Part shown: in pieces, positions 44,267 to 53,067 of the stretch
Layout of the letters: every line of letters starts with the position of its first letter
How positions within the stretch are numbered: the first letter of the stretch is position 1
Notes under the pieces: generated by a model
What the model saw: the letters and a program-made list of their open reading frames with translations, nothing else
Told to the model about the DNA's origin: nothing
Databases searched by the model: none
Assembly: GCF_015624505.1 (NCBI RefSeq)
Contig: NZ_CP061379.1
Location: 4,154,001-4,218,000, forward strand
Direction of reading: 5' to 3'
DNA from: Bradyrhizobium commune
GTDB taxonomy: Bacteria; Pseudomonadota; Alphaproteobacteria; Rhizobiales; Xanthobacteraceae
DNA: 64,000 nt
Position numbers and translations under genes: made by a program

Positions 44267-46774
44267 CTAGTACAGCCCGCCGGTGCCTGGCCGCATGAAG
44301 AAGCCGGAATCCGGCTGCTGCTGTTGCGACGCCGGCACGCCGCCGCGGCCGTCAGCATCAGCAACGCCGATAACCGAATAATTGTCCGGCGGTGCGGTGC
44401 CCGGCTTGAAGGCTTCTAAAATGGTTCCACCGGTCTCGCCGGGGCCGGCACGCATGCCGGTTTTGGCGACGACGCGGATCAGCTTGATGCCGGCCGGCAC
44501 CTTGAAGGGAACCGCGGGCTTGTCGGCGAGCGCGAGCTTGAGGAAATCGCGCGCGATGGGGGCAGCCAGATGGCCACCGGTCGCGGCGTTGCCTTTACCG
44601 AGCGGACGCGGCTTGTCGTAGCCCATGTAGATCGCCACCGCGACATCAGGCGAGAAGCCGACGAACCAGGCGTCCTTGGCTTCGTTGGTCGTACCGGTCT
44701 TGCCGGCGATCGGCTTGCCGACTTCCCTGACGACGGTTGCAGTGCCAGCCTGGACCACGCCTTCCAGCAGCTCGGTGATCTGATAGGCGGTCATGGAGTC
44801 CAGCACCTGCTCGCGGCGGTCGATCAGCTGCGGCTCGTTCTGGTTCTTCCAGCCGCCCGGCGCGTCGCAGCCGCGGCATTCGCGCTGGTCGTGCTTGAAG
44901 ATGGTGTGGCCGTAGCGATCCTGGATACGGTCGATCAAGGTCGGCTTCACCCGGCGGCCGCCGTTGGCGAGCATCGAATAGGCCGTGACCATGCGCATCG
45001 CCGTGGTCTCGCCGGCACCGAGCGCATAGGACAGGTAGTTCGGCAGCTCGTCATAGACACCGAAGCGGCGCGCATATTCGCCGATCAAGGGCATGCCGAT
45101 GTCCTGTGCGAGACGCACCGTCACGGTGTTGAGCGATTGCCGCAGCGCGTTCCGCAGCGTCACCGGCCCCTGATATTTGTTCGCCGAGAAGTTTTCAGGC
45201 CGCCAGACGCCGGCGCCCTGGCCCTGGTCGATTTCGATCGGCGCATCGAGCACGACCGTCGAGGGCGTATAGCCGTTGTCGAGTGCGGCCGAATAGACGA
45301 TCGGCTTGAACGACGAGCCGGGCTGGCGATAGGCCTGCGTGGCGCGGTTGAACTGGCTCTGGTCGAACGAGAAGCCGCCGACCATCGCGAGCACGCGGCC
45401 GGTCCAGGGATCCATCACCACCATCGCGCCCGACACTTCGGGGATCTGGCGCAGCCTGTACTGGCCCTCGACGGGCTGCCCGTCCTTGTAGAGCGGATCG
45501 GCATAGATCACGTCGCCGGGCTGGAGCACCTGCGACACACCCGTGGCAGCCCTGCCCTTCGCGGCTCCCGAAGCCGCCTTCGCCCATTTGACGCCATCGA
45601 TCGTGATGAGCCCGGTCTCGCGCTGCTTGCTGACGGCGCCACCGAGCTCGCGGTTCGGCTGGAAGCCAATGCGCGCCGACTGATCGCTGGTTTCGAGCAC
45701 CACCGCCATGCGCCACGGCGAAATGTCGGAGAGCGACTTGATCTCGGCGAGCTTCACGCCCCAGTCACCCGAAATATCGAGCTTGCTCATCGCACCGCGA
45801 TAGCCCTGCTGCTCGTCATAGTTCACGAGGCCGGCGACCATGGTCTTGCGCGCCATGACCTGGATCTTCGGATCGAGCGTGGTGCGGACCGAGAGACCGC
45901 CCTCATACAGCTTCTTCTCGCCATAACGCTCGAAGATGTCGCGGCGGACTTCCTCGGCGAAATATTCGCCGGCAAACGTGTGGGCACCGTTGGAACGGTT
46001 GGTGACGGCCAAGGGCTCCTTGCGCGCCTTGTCGGCGTCGGCCTGCTTGATCCAGCCGTTCTCCTGGAGGCGGTCGATCACGTAGTTGCGGCGCTCGATG
46101 GCGCGATCGCGGTTACGCACCGGGTGCAGCGTCGCCGGCATCTTCGGCAGCGCCGCGAGATAGGCCGCTTCCGCCACGGTGAGCTCGTTCACCGACTTGT
46201 CGAAATAGACCAGCGAGGCGGCCGCGATGCCGTAGGCGCCGAGGCCGAGATAGATTTCGTTGAGATAGAGCTCGAGGATCTTGTCCTTCGAATAGGTCTT
46301 CTCGATCCGCATCGCCAGCAAGGCTTCCTTGATCTTGCGGGCGAACGAGACCTCGTTGGTCAGCAGGAAGTTCTTGGCGACCTGCTGGGTGATCGTGGAG
46401 GCACCCTGCGGACGGCGGTTGGAGCCGTAGTTCTGAAGATAAAGCAGGCCCGCGCGCGCCATGCCGGTGTAGTCGATGCCGCCATGCTCGTAGAAATTCT
46501 TGTCTTCGGCGGCGAGGAACGCGTTGATCACGAGCTTCGGCACCGCCTGGATCGGCAGGTACAGCCGCCGCTCCTTGGCGTATTCGCCCAGCAGTGAGCC
46601 GTCGACCGCGTGCACGCGGGTCATTACCGGCGGCTCGTAATCCTGAAGCTGAGAGTAATCGGGCAAGTCCTTGGAGAAATGCCAGATCAGGCCTGCCACG
46701 GCGCCGACACCGACAAGGAACATCACCGTTCCCGCAGCGAACAGGAAGCCCATGAACCGCACAAGCAAGCGCAT
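44267..46774 (-). CDS. mrcA: Penicillin-binding protein 1A (bifunctional transglycosylase/transpeptidase)
   Basis: PBP1A polymerises and cross-links peptidoglycan. The 835-residue protein has one membrane anchor (FMGFLFAAGTVMFLVGVGAV). A GT51 transglycosylase domain follows (AFLAAEDKNFYEHGGIDYTG with the catalytic Glu, then GASTITQQVAKNF), then a PCB_OB-like insert and the transpeptidase domain. Its active-site Ser is in RQPGSSFKPIVYSAAL, SLN in RQSLNTVTVRL and KTG in GKTGTTNEAKDAWFVG. A proline-rich tail of about 80 residues ends the protein. It is preceded by the AMIN-domain amidase gene and followed by prfB on the same strand. Confidence 0.96.
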   Translation of the reverse strand: MRLLVRFMGFLFAAGTVMFLVGVGAVAGLIWHFSKDLPDYSQLQDYEPPVMTRVHAVDGSLLGEYAKERRLYLPIQAVPKLVINAFLAAEDKNFYEHGGIDYTGMARAGLLYLQNYGSNRRPQGASTITQQVAKNFLLTNEVSFARKIKEALLAMRIEKTYSKDKILELYLNEIYLGLGAYGIAAASLVYFDKSVNELTVAEAAYLAALPKMPATLHPVRNRDRAIERRNYVIDRLQENGWIKQADADKARKEPLAVTNRSNGAHTFAGEYFAEEVRRDIFERYGEKKLYEGGLSVRTTLDPKIQVMARKTMVAGLVNYDEQQGYRGAMSKLDISGDWGVKLAEIKSLSDISPWRMAVVLETSDQSARIGFQPNRELGGAVSKQRETGLITIDGVKWAKAASGAAKGRAATGVSQVLQPGDVIYADPLYKDGQPVEGQYRLRQIPEVSGAMVVMDPWTGRVLAMVGGFSFDQSQFNRATQAYRQPGSSFKPIVYSAALDNGYTPSTVVLDAPIEIDQGQGAGVWRPENFSANKYQGPVTLRNALRQSLNTVTVRLAQDIGMPLIGEYARRFGVYDELPNYLSYALGAGETTAMRMVTAYSMLANGGRRVKPTLIDRIQDRYGHTIFKHDQRECRGCDAPGGWKNQNEPQLIDRREQVLDSMTAYQITELLEGVVQAGTATVVREVGKPIAGKTGTTNEAKDAWFVGFSPDVAVAIYMGYDKPRPLGKGNAATGGHLAAPIARDFLKLALADKPAVPFKVPAGIKLIRVVAKTGMRAGPGETGGTILEAFKPGTAPPDNYSVIGVADADGRGGVPASQQQQPDSGFFMRPGTGGLY

Positions 46775-46994
46775 TATGTGTTTATCCGTTCAAACCTTGG
46801 ACCAGCCCTAGGCGCCAATAATGGGCGCCATCCTCACGTCGCGAATTCACCGGCCTAACCCAATTACATCAATGCCGGCTCGAAAGACGCTTGCCGAACG
46901 GGATTCTCTCCGATTCCGGAACCCGCTGCACCGTTTTTATAAAGGGTCCGCTGTGGCCAAACTAGGGCTTAACAGCGGAACCGGTATTCCCTCA

Positions 46995-48299
46995 TCAATT
47001 ACTCGATCCGGCTGTCGCCAACCGCTTGGCCAGGAAGGCGTCGATTGCCTGGGCCATTGAGCCGACGGCGCGCGACCGCCAGCCCTCGGATACGAGGTGT
47101 CCGAGGTCGTCCTTGTTGGAGACATAGCCGATCTCGACCAGCACCGAGGGCACGTCGGGCGCCTTCAGCACGCGGAACCCGGCCGACTTCAGGGGATGCT
47201 TGTGCATCCGCACTGTCGATTTCATCTCACCCATCAATACATGCGCAAAACGATTTGAAAATGTGCGGGTTTCCCGCTGCGTGAGGTCGATCAGGATGTC
47301 GGCGACGTCGGTCGGCTCCTCGGCGAGATTGAAGCCCGCGATCGCGTCCGCCCGGTTTTCGGCGTCGGCCAGCCGCTGGGCCTCGGCGTCGGAGGCCTTG
47401 TCGGACAGCGTGTAGATGGTGGCGCCTTGCGCATCCCCCTCCGCGCGCGGCAGCGCGTCGGCATGGATCGAGACGAACAGCGCTGCCTTGAGGTTCCGGG
47501 CGATTTTGGTGCGGTCATTGAGCGGAATGAAGGTATCGTCGTCCCGCGTCATCACCACACGGTATTTGCCGGCCTTTTCCAGCCGGTCGCGCAGCGCGAG
47601 CCCGAAGGCGAGCACGAGGTTCTTCTCGCTCTCGCCGCTCGACTGCGTGCCATTGTCGATGCCGCCATGGCCGGGGTCGATCACGACGATCGGTCGCCCG
47701 TCCGCGGGCGCCCCCGGCTTTTGTTGCGCGGGCTCGGGCGACGCTGAGGGAACAGCGGCCGGCGGCGCAGCGGCAATCGTCGGCCGCAACTCGGGCCGGC
47801 TCTCCGGGGCCGGCGATTGCACGTAAGCTGTGCGATCAACCTCCTCCAGCTCAAGCACGAGCCGGGCCGGCTGACCATTGGCCGCCTCCAGCACATAGGA
47901 ATTGGCGATCTTGGCGGGTCCGGTCAGGTCGAACACGATTCGGGAGCCGCCGGGCATCACGAGCCCGTAGCGGAAGGCCTTGACCAGCCCCCGCCCCGCA
48001 GTCCCGGTGCCCGGAGCCAGCTGAAAATTGACCTGGGGAACGTCGACCACCACCCGATAGGGATCGGGAAGCGTGGTGGCGCGAAAGCTGATGGTCTGAT
48101 CGAGGTCTAGAATGAAGCGGGTCTGCTTACCGTCACCGGCCAGCCGGGCAGCCGAGGCGATTGGAAAATTCGCTACTGCAACAGAGGGTTGCGGCTGACT
48201 CTCCGCCGCGCTCAGACGCGAGGAATCGGCACATGGCAATGCTGCGGCGCAAAGCAGCGCAAGGCCCAGCAAAACCCGTTGATTTGTGCGGCTCGCCAC
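46995..48299 (-). CDS. amiC: N-acetylmuramoyl-L-alanine amidase with AMIN domain
   Basis: A signal peptide (about residues 1-30) is followed by an AMIN domain at about residues 45-155 (DGKQTRFILDLDQTISFRAT), which targets the septum. After a Pro/Ala-rich linker comes an Amidase_3 domain at about residues 200-430. Zinc and catalytic residues are visible in VIDPGHGGIDNGTQSSGESEK (His, Glu), LFVSIHADALPR (His) and SVLVEIGYVSNKDD (Glu). The enzyme removes stem peptides from glycan strands during cell separation. It is divergent from rne and upstream of PBP1A, an arrangement conserved in alphaproteobacteria. LytM-type activators of such amidases resemble the M23 protein at 29728-31092. Confidence 0.95.
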   Translation of the reverse strand: MASRTNQRVLLGLALLCAAALPCADSSRLSAAESQPQPSVAVANFPIASAARLAGDGKQTRFILDLDQTISFRATTLPDPYRVVVDVPQVNFQLAPGTGTAGRGLVKAFRYGLVMPGGSRIVFDLTGPAKIANSYVLEAANGQPARLVLELEEVDRTAYVQSPAPESRPELRPTIAAAPPAAVPSASPEPAQQKPGAPADGRPIVVIDPGHGGIDNGTQSSGESEKNLVLAFGLALRDRLEKAGKYRVVMTRDDDTFIPLNDRTKIARNLKAALFVSIHADALPRAEGDAQGATIYTLSDKASDAEAQRLADAENRADAIAGFNLAEEPTDVADILIDLTQRETRTFSNRFAHVLMGEMKSTVRMHKHPLKSAGFRVLKAPDVPSVLVEIGYVSNKDDLGHLVSEGWRSRAVGSMAQAIDAFLAKRLATAGSSN

Positions 48300-48995
48300 C
48301 GATTCCGTGCCTCCGAGCAGCCCTTTTAACGCAATAGAACCACAGGGTTAATCAGTCCTTAATGACAGGGGAGCGAAACTCGGTGACTGTGACCGTCGTG
48401 CGACGCTCCCTTGCACCGATGGCCCATTCCTCGTATGTACGAGGGGCTGAAGGCCAATAATTTCCGGTTGTGTCGCATTCAGCCTCCCGGTGCAGCGCCG
48501 GAACTCTCAAGATTTGGGAATTCCTGCGTTTTCCGTTCCCCTCTAAGACCAGCGCGGTGCGCGGCAGCGAGGTGGAGCGGGGCAAGCCCCGGCGGCAGAC
48601 GGTCCCCGGTTACCTCTCGGGACAGTTTGACAGCGACGTAGCCCGTTACCCGGTCCCTTAATCCTAGGGGAGCGGTTCGCGATCCCAGGGCGAGCGCGCT
48701 CGCGCCATGCCTGGCCAGCAGCAACTGATTAAGGGGCGGCCCCGCCGCCCAATGTTTCATACGGGCCGACGCTTGATGCGCCAGACTGTGCCGACGAATT
48801 CTGAAGGACCATTCGCGACGCTGCGGAATGACATTCCCGCGCGCCGTCTTGGTCCTGAAGCTTCCGGTTCGGCATGGCGCGAGAGACGGCGTTTCGGCCT
48901 TTCCCTCACCCCCGAATCAGGTGGACCGTCGCGTCACCCGGCAGCGCACATCGCGCCCACGGTGAGTCGCGCCCGCCGCCGCCAAGAGTTAAGAC
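48300..48995. other. Long divergent intergenic region holding the rne leader
   Basis: The 696 bases between amiC and rne contain no convincing coding frame. From the candidate start near 48446 to the rne ATG, about 550 bases would form an untranslated leader. It has several strong hairpins, for instance GGGGC-AA-GCCCC near 48580 and the self-complementary CGAGCGCGCTCG near 48692-48703. Long structured leaders that are cut by RNase E itself are the basis of rne autoregulation in E. coli; the same is inferred here. Confidence 0.5.
48411..48439 (+). promoter_or_regulatory. Candidate rne promoter
   Basis: TTGCAC (48411-48416) and TATGTA (48434-48439) are separated by exactly 17 bases. It is the best hexamer pair in the divergent region and points toward rne. 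Confidence 0.5.
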
Positions 48996-51900
48996 ATGCC
49001 CAACAAGATGTTGATCGATGCCACCCACCCGGAAGAGACCCGGGTTGTCGTGGTCCGCGGCAATCGCGTCGAAGAGTTTGATTTCGAGACCGCGCAACGC
49101 AAGCAACTGCGCGGGAATATCTACCTCGCCAAGGTCACAAGGGTCGAACCCTCGCTCCAGGCCGCCTTCGTCGAATATGGCGGTAACCGCCACGGCTTCC
49201 TCGCCTTCAGCGAAATCCATCCCGACTACTATCAGATACCGGTCGCCGACCGGCAGGCGCTGATCGAGGCCGAGGAGCAGGCGCATCGCGAAGCCGAGGA
49301 AGAGAGCGAGAACCGCTCTCACGGCCGCCGCCGCTCGCGCCACCGCAACGCCCGCCGCCGCGGTCATGGCGAACGCGTCCGCAGCGACATCGTCGAGAGC
49401 CTCGACGCCGGTGCCGATCCCGCCACCCAGCCGGTCGAAGGCCAGGCTCTGCCCGAGCACGCCGAGGGCGCTCTGCATGAGGGCGAGCACTTGCAAGCCG
49501 ACGCGGACCATCACGGCGAGCACGACGGCCACGATCATCACGACCACGATCATCATGACCATGATCATGACGAACATGGCCATGACGATCATCATCACGC
49601 CCATGATGACGAGCATGCTCACGATCATGACGACCATGGTCATGACGGCGAGCACGACCATTACGACCATGATCATGCCGACGCGACACCCGCGCCTGTG
49701 GCGGCCTTTGGTGCCGAACCCGCAGTCGCAAGCGAGGTTGTTGCCGAGCCTCACGAAGTCTCCGCGACGGAAGCCCATGCCGAGGCTCTCGCCGAAGCCG
49801 TGACGTCCGTTACCGAACCGGCCGATGCCGTCTACGCCGCTGGCGAGACCGCCGAGGCGCCGCATCAGGAGGCCGAAGCGGCGACTGACGAGGACGACGA
49901 CGAGGAGGACGAAGACGGCGAGGAAGCCGAAGAAGAACACGTCGAATCCGTCGGCGGTGACGACGTGCTCGAGGAAGTGCCGGAGCGCACCTTCCGTCCG
50001 CGCCGCCAGTACAAGATCCAGGAAGTCATCAAGCGCCGCCAGGTCATGCTGGTGCAGGTGGTCAAGGAAGAGCGCGGCAACAAGGGCGCGGCGCTGACGA
50101 CCTATCTGTCGCTTGCCGGCCGCTATGCCGTGTTGATGCCGAACACCGCCCGCGGCGGCGGCATCAGCCGCAAGATCACCTCGGCCCAGGACCGTTCGCG
50201 CCTGAAGGAAGTGGTGCAGGATCTCGACGTGCCCGAGGGCATGGGCATCATCCTGCGCACCGCAGGCGCGGCCCGCACCAAGCCCGAAATCAAACGCGAT
50301 TTCGAATACCTGATCCGGATGTGGGAGACGGTGCGCGATCTGACGCTGAAGTCGCAGGCCCCGACGCTGGTCTATGAGGAAGGCTCGCTGATCAAGCGCT
50401 CGCTGCGCGACCTCTACAACAAGGAGATCGACGAGATTCAGGTGGCCGGTGAAGCCGGCTACCGCGAAGCGCGCGACTTCATGAAGATGCTGATGCCCGC
50501 CAATGTCAGCGCGGTGAAGCAGTATCGCGACGGCCAGCCGCTGTTCTCGCGGATGGGTGTCGAAAGCCAGTTGGACGCGATGTTCTCGCCGACCGTGCAA
50601 CTGCGTTCCGGCGGCTATGTCGTGATCAACCAGACCGAAGCGCTGGTCTCGATCGACGTCAACTCCGGCCGTTCGACGCGCGAGCACCATATCGAGGACA
50701 CCGCGCTCAAGACCAATCTGGAAGCGGCCGAAGAGGTCGCCCGCCAGCTTCGCCTGCGCGACCTCGCCGGCCTGATCGTCATCGACTTCATCGACATGGA
50801 CGAGAAGCGCAACAACCGCGCGGTCGAGCGCAAGCTGTCCGATTGCCTCAGGCAGGATCGCGCGCGCATCCAGGTCGGCCGCATCTCGCATTTCGGCCTC
50901 TTGGAGATGTCGCGCCAGCGCATCCGCGCCAGCGTGCTCGAGAGCTCCACCGATCCCTGCCCGCATTGCGGCGGCACCGGCCACGTCCGTTCGGTTTCCT
51001 CGGTCGCGCTCCAGCTCTTGCGCGGGCTCGAAGAGATCCTGATGAAGGGCGCGACCCACAATCTCGTGGTCCGCACCCGCACCGACGTTGCGCTCTATGT
51101 GCTGAACCACAAGCGCGGCCATCTGCGCGATCTCGAAAACGGCTTCAAGGTCACGCTGTCGGTCATCGCCGACCCCAGCGTCAGCGGACCGCAGGCTTAT
51201 CTGATCGACCGCGGCGAGCAGGTGCATACGCTCGAGGCCGCCAAGGCGCTGCTTGCAGCGCAGGCCGCTACAACCCCACCGCCCATGGCCGAAGAGACCT
51301 ATGACGACGAGGAGTTCGATCCGGAACTGGAATCCGAGATCGAGACCGAAGAGACCGAAGGTCTTGCCGAGGAGCAGGCCGCAGGCGATGCCGCGCCCGA
51401 AGGGGATGGCCAGCGCCGCAGGCGCCGTCGCCGCCGCCGCGGCCGGGGTGGTCAGCGCGATGGCGAGCTTCGCGAGGATAGCGCGCCCACACTTCCCGAG
51501 GCGGCGGCCGTGCCTGCTGGTGAAGGTGACGAGGATGCCGACACCGAGCAGGATGGCGAGGAAGCCGAGGAACAGGCCGCCCGCGGCGAGCAGCAGGGCG
51601 GCAGCGAACGTCGTCGCCGGCGCGGTCGTCGCGGTGGACGTCGTCGGCGCGGTGGCGGCGAGGACGGTCTCGCCGGATCGATCGGCGACGAGCTCGGCGG
51701 CAATCAGCCGTCGGAAGCAACCGATGCTGTCGCCGATTTCGACAGCTCCGGAGGCGAGACTGCGCCCTCGATTGCGCAGTCCGAACACATCGCCCCGGTC
51801 GAACCACAAGTCTCCGAGCCGGAGCCCCGCGCCGAGGTCCAGGCTGAAGCGCCAGCCCGGCCCGCACCGGTCTCCGCTGTCGCCGAGGAAGAGCCCGCGG

Positions 51901-52118
51901 TCGACGAAAAGGCTGCCCGCCGCCGCTCGACCGTTCGCGAGAAGGTGAGCTTCCTGTCGAGCTCGCCGAGCGAGCCCGCAGCGCCAATTGCTTCTGCGCC
52001 CGAACCCGTTGCTGCGCCGGCGACGGCGCCAGAGGCGGCACCGGAAGCGGCAACCGAAACGCCGGCCGCTCCGCGTCGCGCCGGCTGGTGGTCACGCCGC
52101 TTCGGCGGTGGCGAATAG
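48996..52118 (+). CDS. rne: Ribonuclease E with His/Asp-rich insert in the S1 domain
   Basis: RNase E starts mRNA decay and processes rRNA and tRNA precursors. The S1 domain begins at about residue 30 (GNIYLAKVTRVEPSLQAAFV) and is split by an insert of roughly 250 residues, resuming at VKEERGNKGAALTTYLSLAG. The insert is acidic and includes, at about residues 170-230, a run of alternating His and Asp/Glu with about two dozen histidines. The DNase I-like catalytic part follows (VSIDVNSGRSTREHHIEDTA; VIDFIDMDEKRN) with the zinc-link CPHCGGTGHVRS. The last 320 residues are a charged, disordered scaffold for degradosome partners. RhlE is a plausible partner. The start is the ATG at 48996. Confidence 0.96.
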   Translation: MPNKMLIDATHPEETRVVVVRGNRVEEFDFETAQRKQLRGNIYLAKVTRVEPSLQAAFVEYGGNRHGFLAFSEIHPDYYQIPVADRQALIEAEEQAHREAEEESENRSHGRRRSRHRNARRRGHGERVRSDIVESLDAGADPATQPVEGQALPEHAEGALHEGEHLQADADHHGEHDGHDHHDHDHHDHDHDEHGHDDHHHAHDDEHAHDHDDHGHDGEHDHYDHDHADATPAPVAAFGAEPAVASEVVAEPHEVSATEAHAEALAEAVTSVTEPADAVYAAGETAEAPHQEAEAATDEDDDEEDEDGEEAEEEHVESVGGDDVLEEVPERTFRPRRQYKIQEVIKRRQVMLVQVVKEERGNKGAALTTYLSLAGRYAVLMPNTARGGGISRKITSAQDRSRLKEVVQDLDVPEGMGIILRTAGAARTKPEIKRDFEYLIRMWETVRDLTLKSQAPTLVYEEGSLIKRSLRDLYNKEIDEIQVAGEAGYREARDFMKMLMPANVSAVKQYRDGQPLFSRMGVESQLDAMFSPTVQLRSGGYVVINQTEALVSIDVNSGRSTREHHIEDTALKTNLEAAEEVARQLRLRDLAGLIVIDFIDMDEKRNNRAVERKLSDCLRQDRARIQVGRISHFGLLEMSRQRIRASVLESSTDPCPHCGGTGHVRSVSSVALQLLRGLEEILMKGATHNLVVRTRTDVALYVLNHKRGHLRDLENGFKVTLSVIADPSVSGPQAYLIDRGEQVHTLEAAKALLAAQAATTPPPMAEETYDDEEFDPELESEIETEETEGLAEEQAAGDAAPEGDGQRRRRRRRRRGRGGQRDGELREDSAPTLPEAAAVPAGEGDEDADTEQDGEEAEEQAARGEQQGGSERRRRRGRRGGRRRRGGGEDGLAGSIGDELGGNQPSEATDAVADFDSSGGETAPSIAQSEHIAPVEPQVSEPEPRAEVQAEAPARPAPVSAVAEEEPAVDEKAARRRSTVREKVSFLSSSPSEPAAPIASAPEPVAAPATAPEAAPEAATETPAAPRRAGWWSRRFGGGE

Positions 52119-52127
52119 AACGAACAC

Positions 52128-52157
52128 AAAAACGCCCGGCCTGGCCGGGCGTTTTTC
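52128..52157. terminator. Bidirectional intrinsic terminator after rne
   Basis: ACGCCCGGC and GCCGGGCGT form a perfect 9-bp stem with loop CTG, flanked by an A run on the left and a T run on the right. It therefore ends both the rne message and the opposing XRE-cupin message. Confidence 0.9.
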
Positions 52158-52179
52158 GTTTCAGGACTCGCCAAAAACG

Positions 52180-52860
52180 CTACGGCGGCAGCTCGTCATC
52201 ACCGAGTGGCGCCACGTCGCGCGATGCGATCTGGCGAAGCTGGTCGTAGAGATCGGGCGCCTCGCTGGTGCAGAGACAAACGCCTGTTGCGGACGGTGCT
52301 TGGCCGGCGTTGAGGTAGGCATGGCCCATGGTGCTGTCGAGATAGATGCCGTCGCCCTCGCCGAGGATCTCCGGCGCGTAGAACTCGGTGTGAACGGCGA
52401 CGCGTCCGCTCGTCACCACAAAATACTCTTCGCCGGCGTGGCGCAGCAGCGGGCCGAACTCGTCCAGCGAGCGCGCGCGCACCTCGGCCACGATCGGCAC
52501 CATGCGTTTGCCGATCAGGTCGGTGCATTGATAGGTGTAGGTGTAGAATTTCGTGGTGATCAGCTGACCCTGCCCGGCCCGGCTGATGCTCCGACGTGCC
52601 GTGACCGGCCGGCCCTGCGCAGGCGCTGCGATCGCCGGATTGAACAGCTCCGCAATCTCCATTTTCAGGCCTGAGGTGAGCTGGAGCAGCTTGTCGTAGG
52701 TGAGCGACATCAGCCCGTTCTCGACCTTGGACAGCGTCGACAGCGCCATGCCGGTCCGCTCCGCCACCTGCTTGAGCGTCAGGCCGCGTACCTGGCGGGC
52801 GGCCTTGAGGCATTGGCCGAGCTGGGAATTGGCACCTTCGGGCGTCGTGATCTCGCTCAT
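52180..52860 (-). CDS. XRE-family regulator with C-terminal cupin domain
   Basis: Residues about 15-72 are a helix-turn-helix (LGQCLKAARQVRGLTLKQVA, RTGMALSTLSKVENGLMSLT). Residues about 110-200 form a small-molecule-binding cupin (LLRHAGEEYFVVTSGRVAVH, LGEGDGIYLDSTMGHAYLNA). This two-domain type often represses genes for amino-acid, amide or amine catabolism and senses a pathway compound in the cupin. It is divergent from the amidase-MFS-oxidase module over 207 bases that hold an inverted repeat, so it probably controls that module. Confidence 0.92.
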   Translation of the reverse strand: MSEITTPEGANSQLGQCLKAARQVRGLTLKQVAERTGMALSTLSKVENGLMSLTYDKLLQLTSGLKMEIAELFNPAIAAPAQGRPVTARRSISRAGQGQLITTKFYTYTYQCTDLIGKRMVPIVAEVRARSLDEFGPLLRHAGEEYFVVTSGRVAVHTEFYAPEILGEGDGIYLDSTMGHAYLNAGQAPSATGVCLCTSEAPDLYDQLRQIASRDVAPLGDDELPP

Positions 52861-52892
52861 GCAGCAATCCTACCACGCCGTCTGAAAAATTG

Positions 52893-52909
52893 TTGGTCGA
52901 TCCGACTAA
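52893..52909. promoter_or_regulatory. Imperfect inverted repeat, candidate XRE-cupin operator
   Basis: TTGGTCG-ATC-CGACTAA matches at six of seven arm positions and lies in the locally AT-rich divergent region, 33 bases before the regulator start. The placement fits autoregulation and control of the amidase side. Confidence 0.35.
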
Positions 52910-53067
52910 TCTTTTCGACGCATTCCGTCTCATAATACCTTCTATGGTGGCTTCTGAGCACCGGATCCAGGATTTGCGCACGAAATGGCTGGTTTTGATG
53001 AATATTGATGCATGGAACACACTTTCCGATATGCTAAATCGTTTTCACAATCTGAAAGGCATCGGCA

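Noticed and set aside
44570..46597. 675-residue plus-strand frame opposite PBP1A
   Set aside because: Shadow frame; the opposite strand encodes all PBP1A motifs.
49500..49690. Short tandem CAT/GAC repeat in rne considered as a CRISPR or assembly artefact
   Set aside because: The units are codon-level His/Asp repeats in an open frame, not spaced direct repeats, and the frame continues correctly on both sides.
48906..51809. 967-residue open frame on the minus strand across rne
   Set aside because: It is antisense to RNase E; its Val/Met-rich low-complexity part is only the reverse of the His/Asp run.
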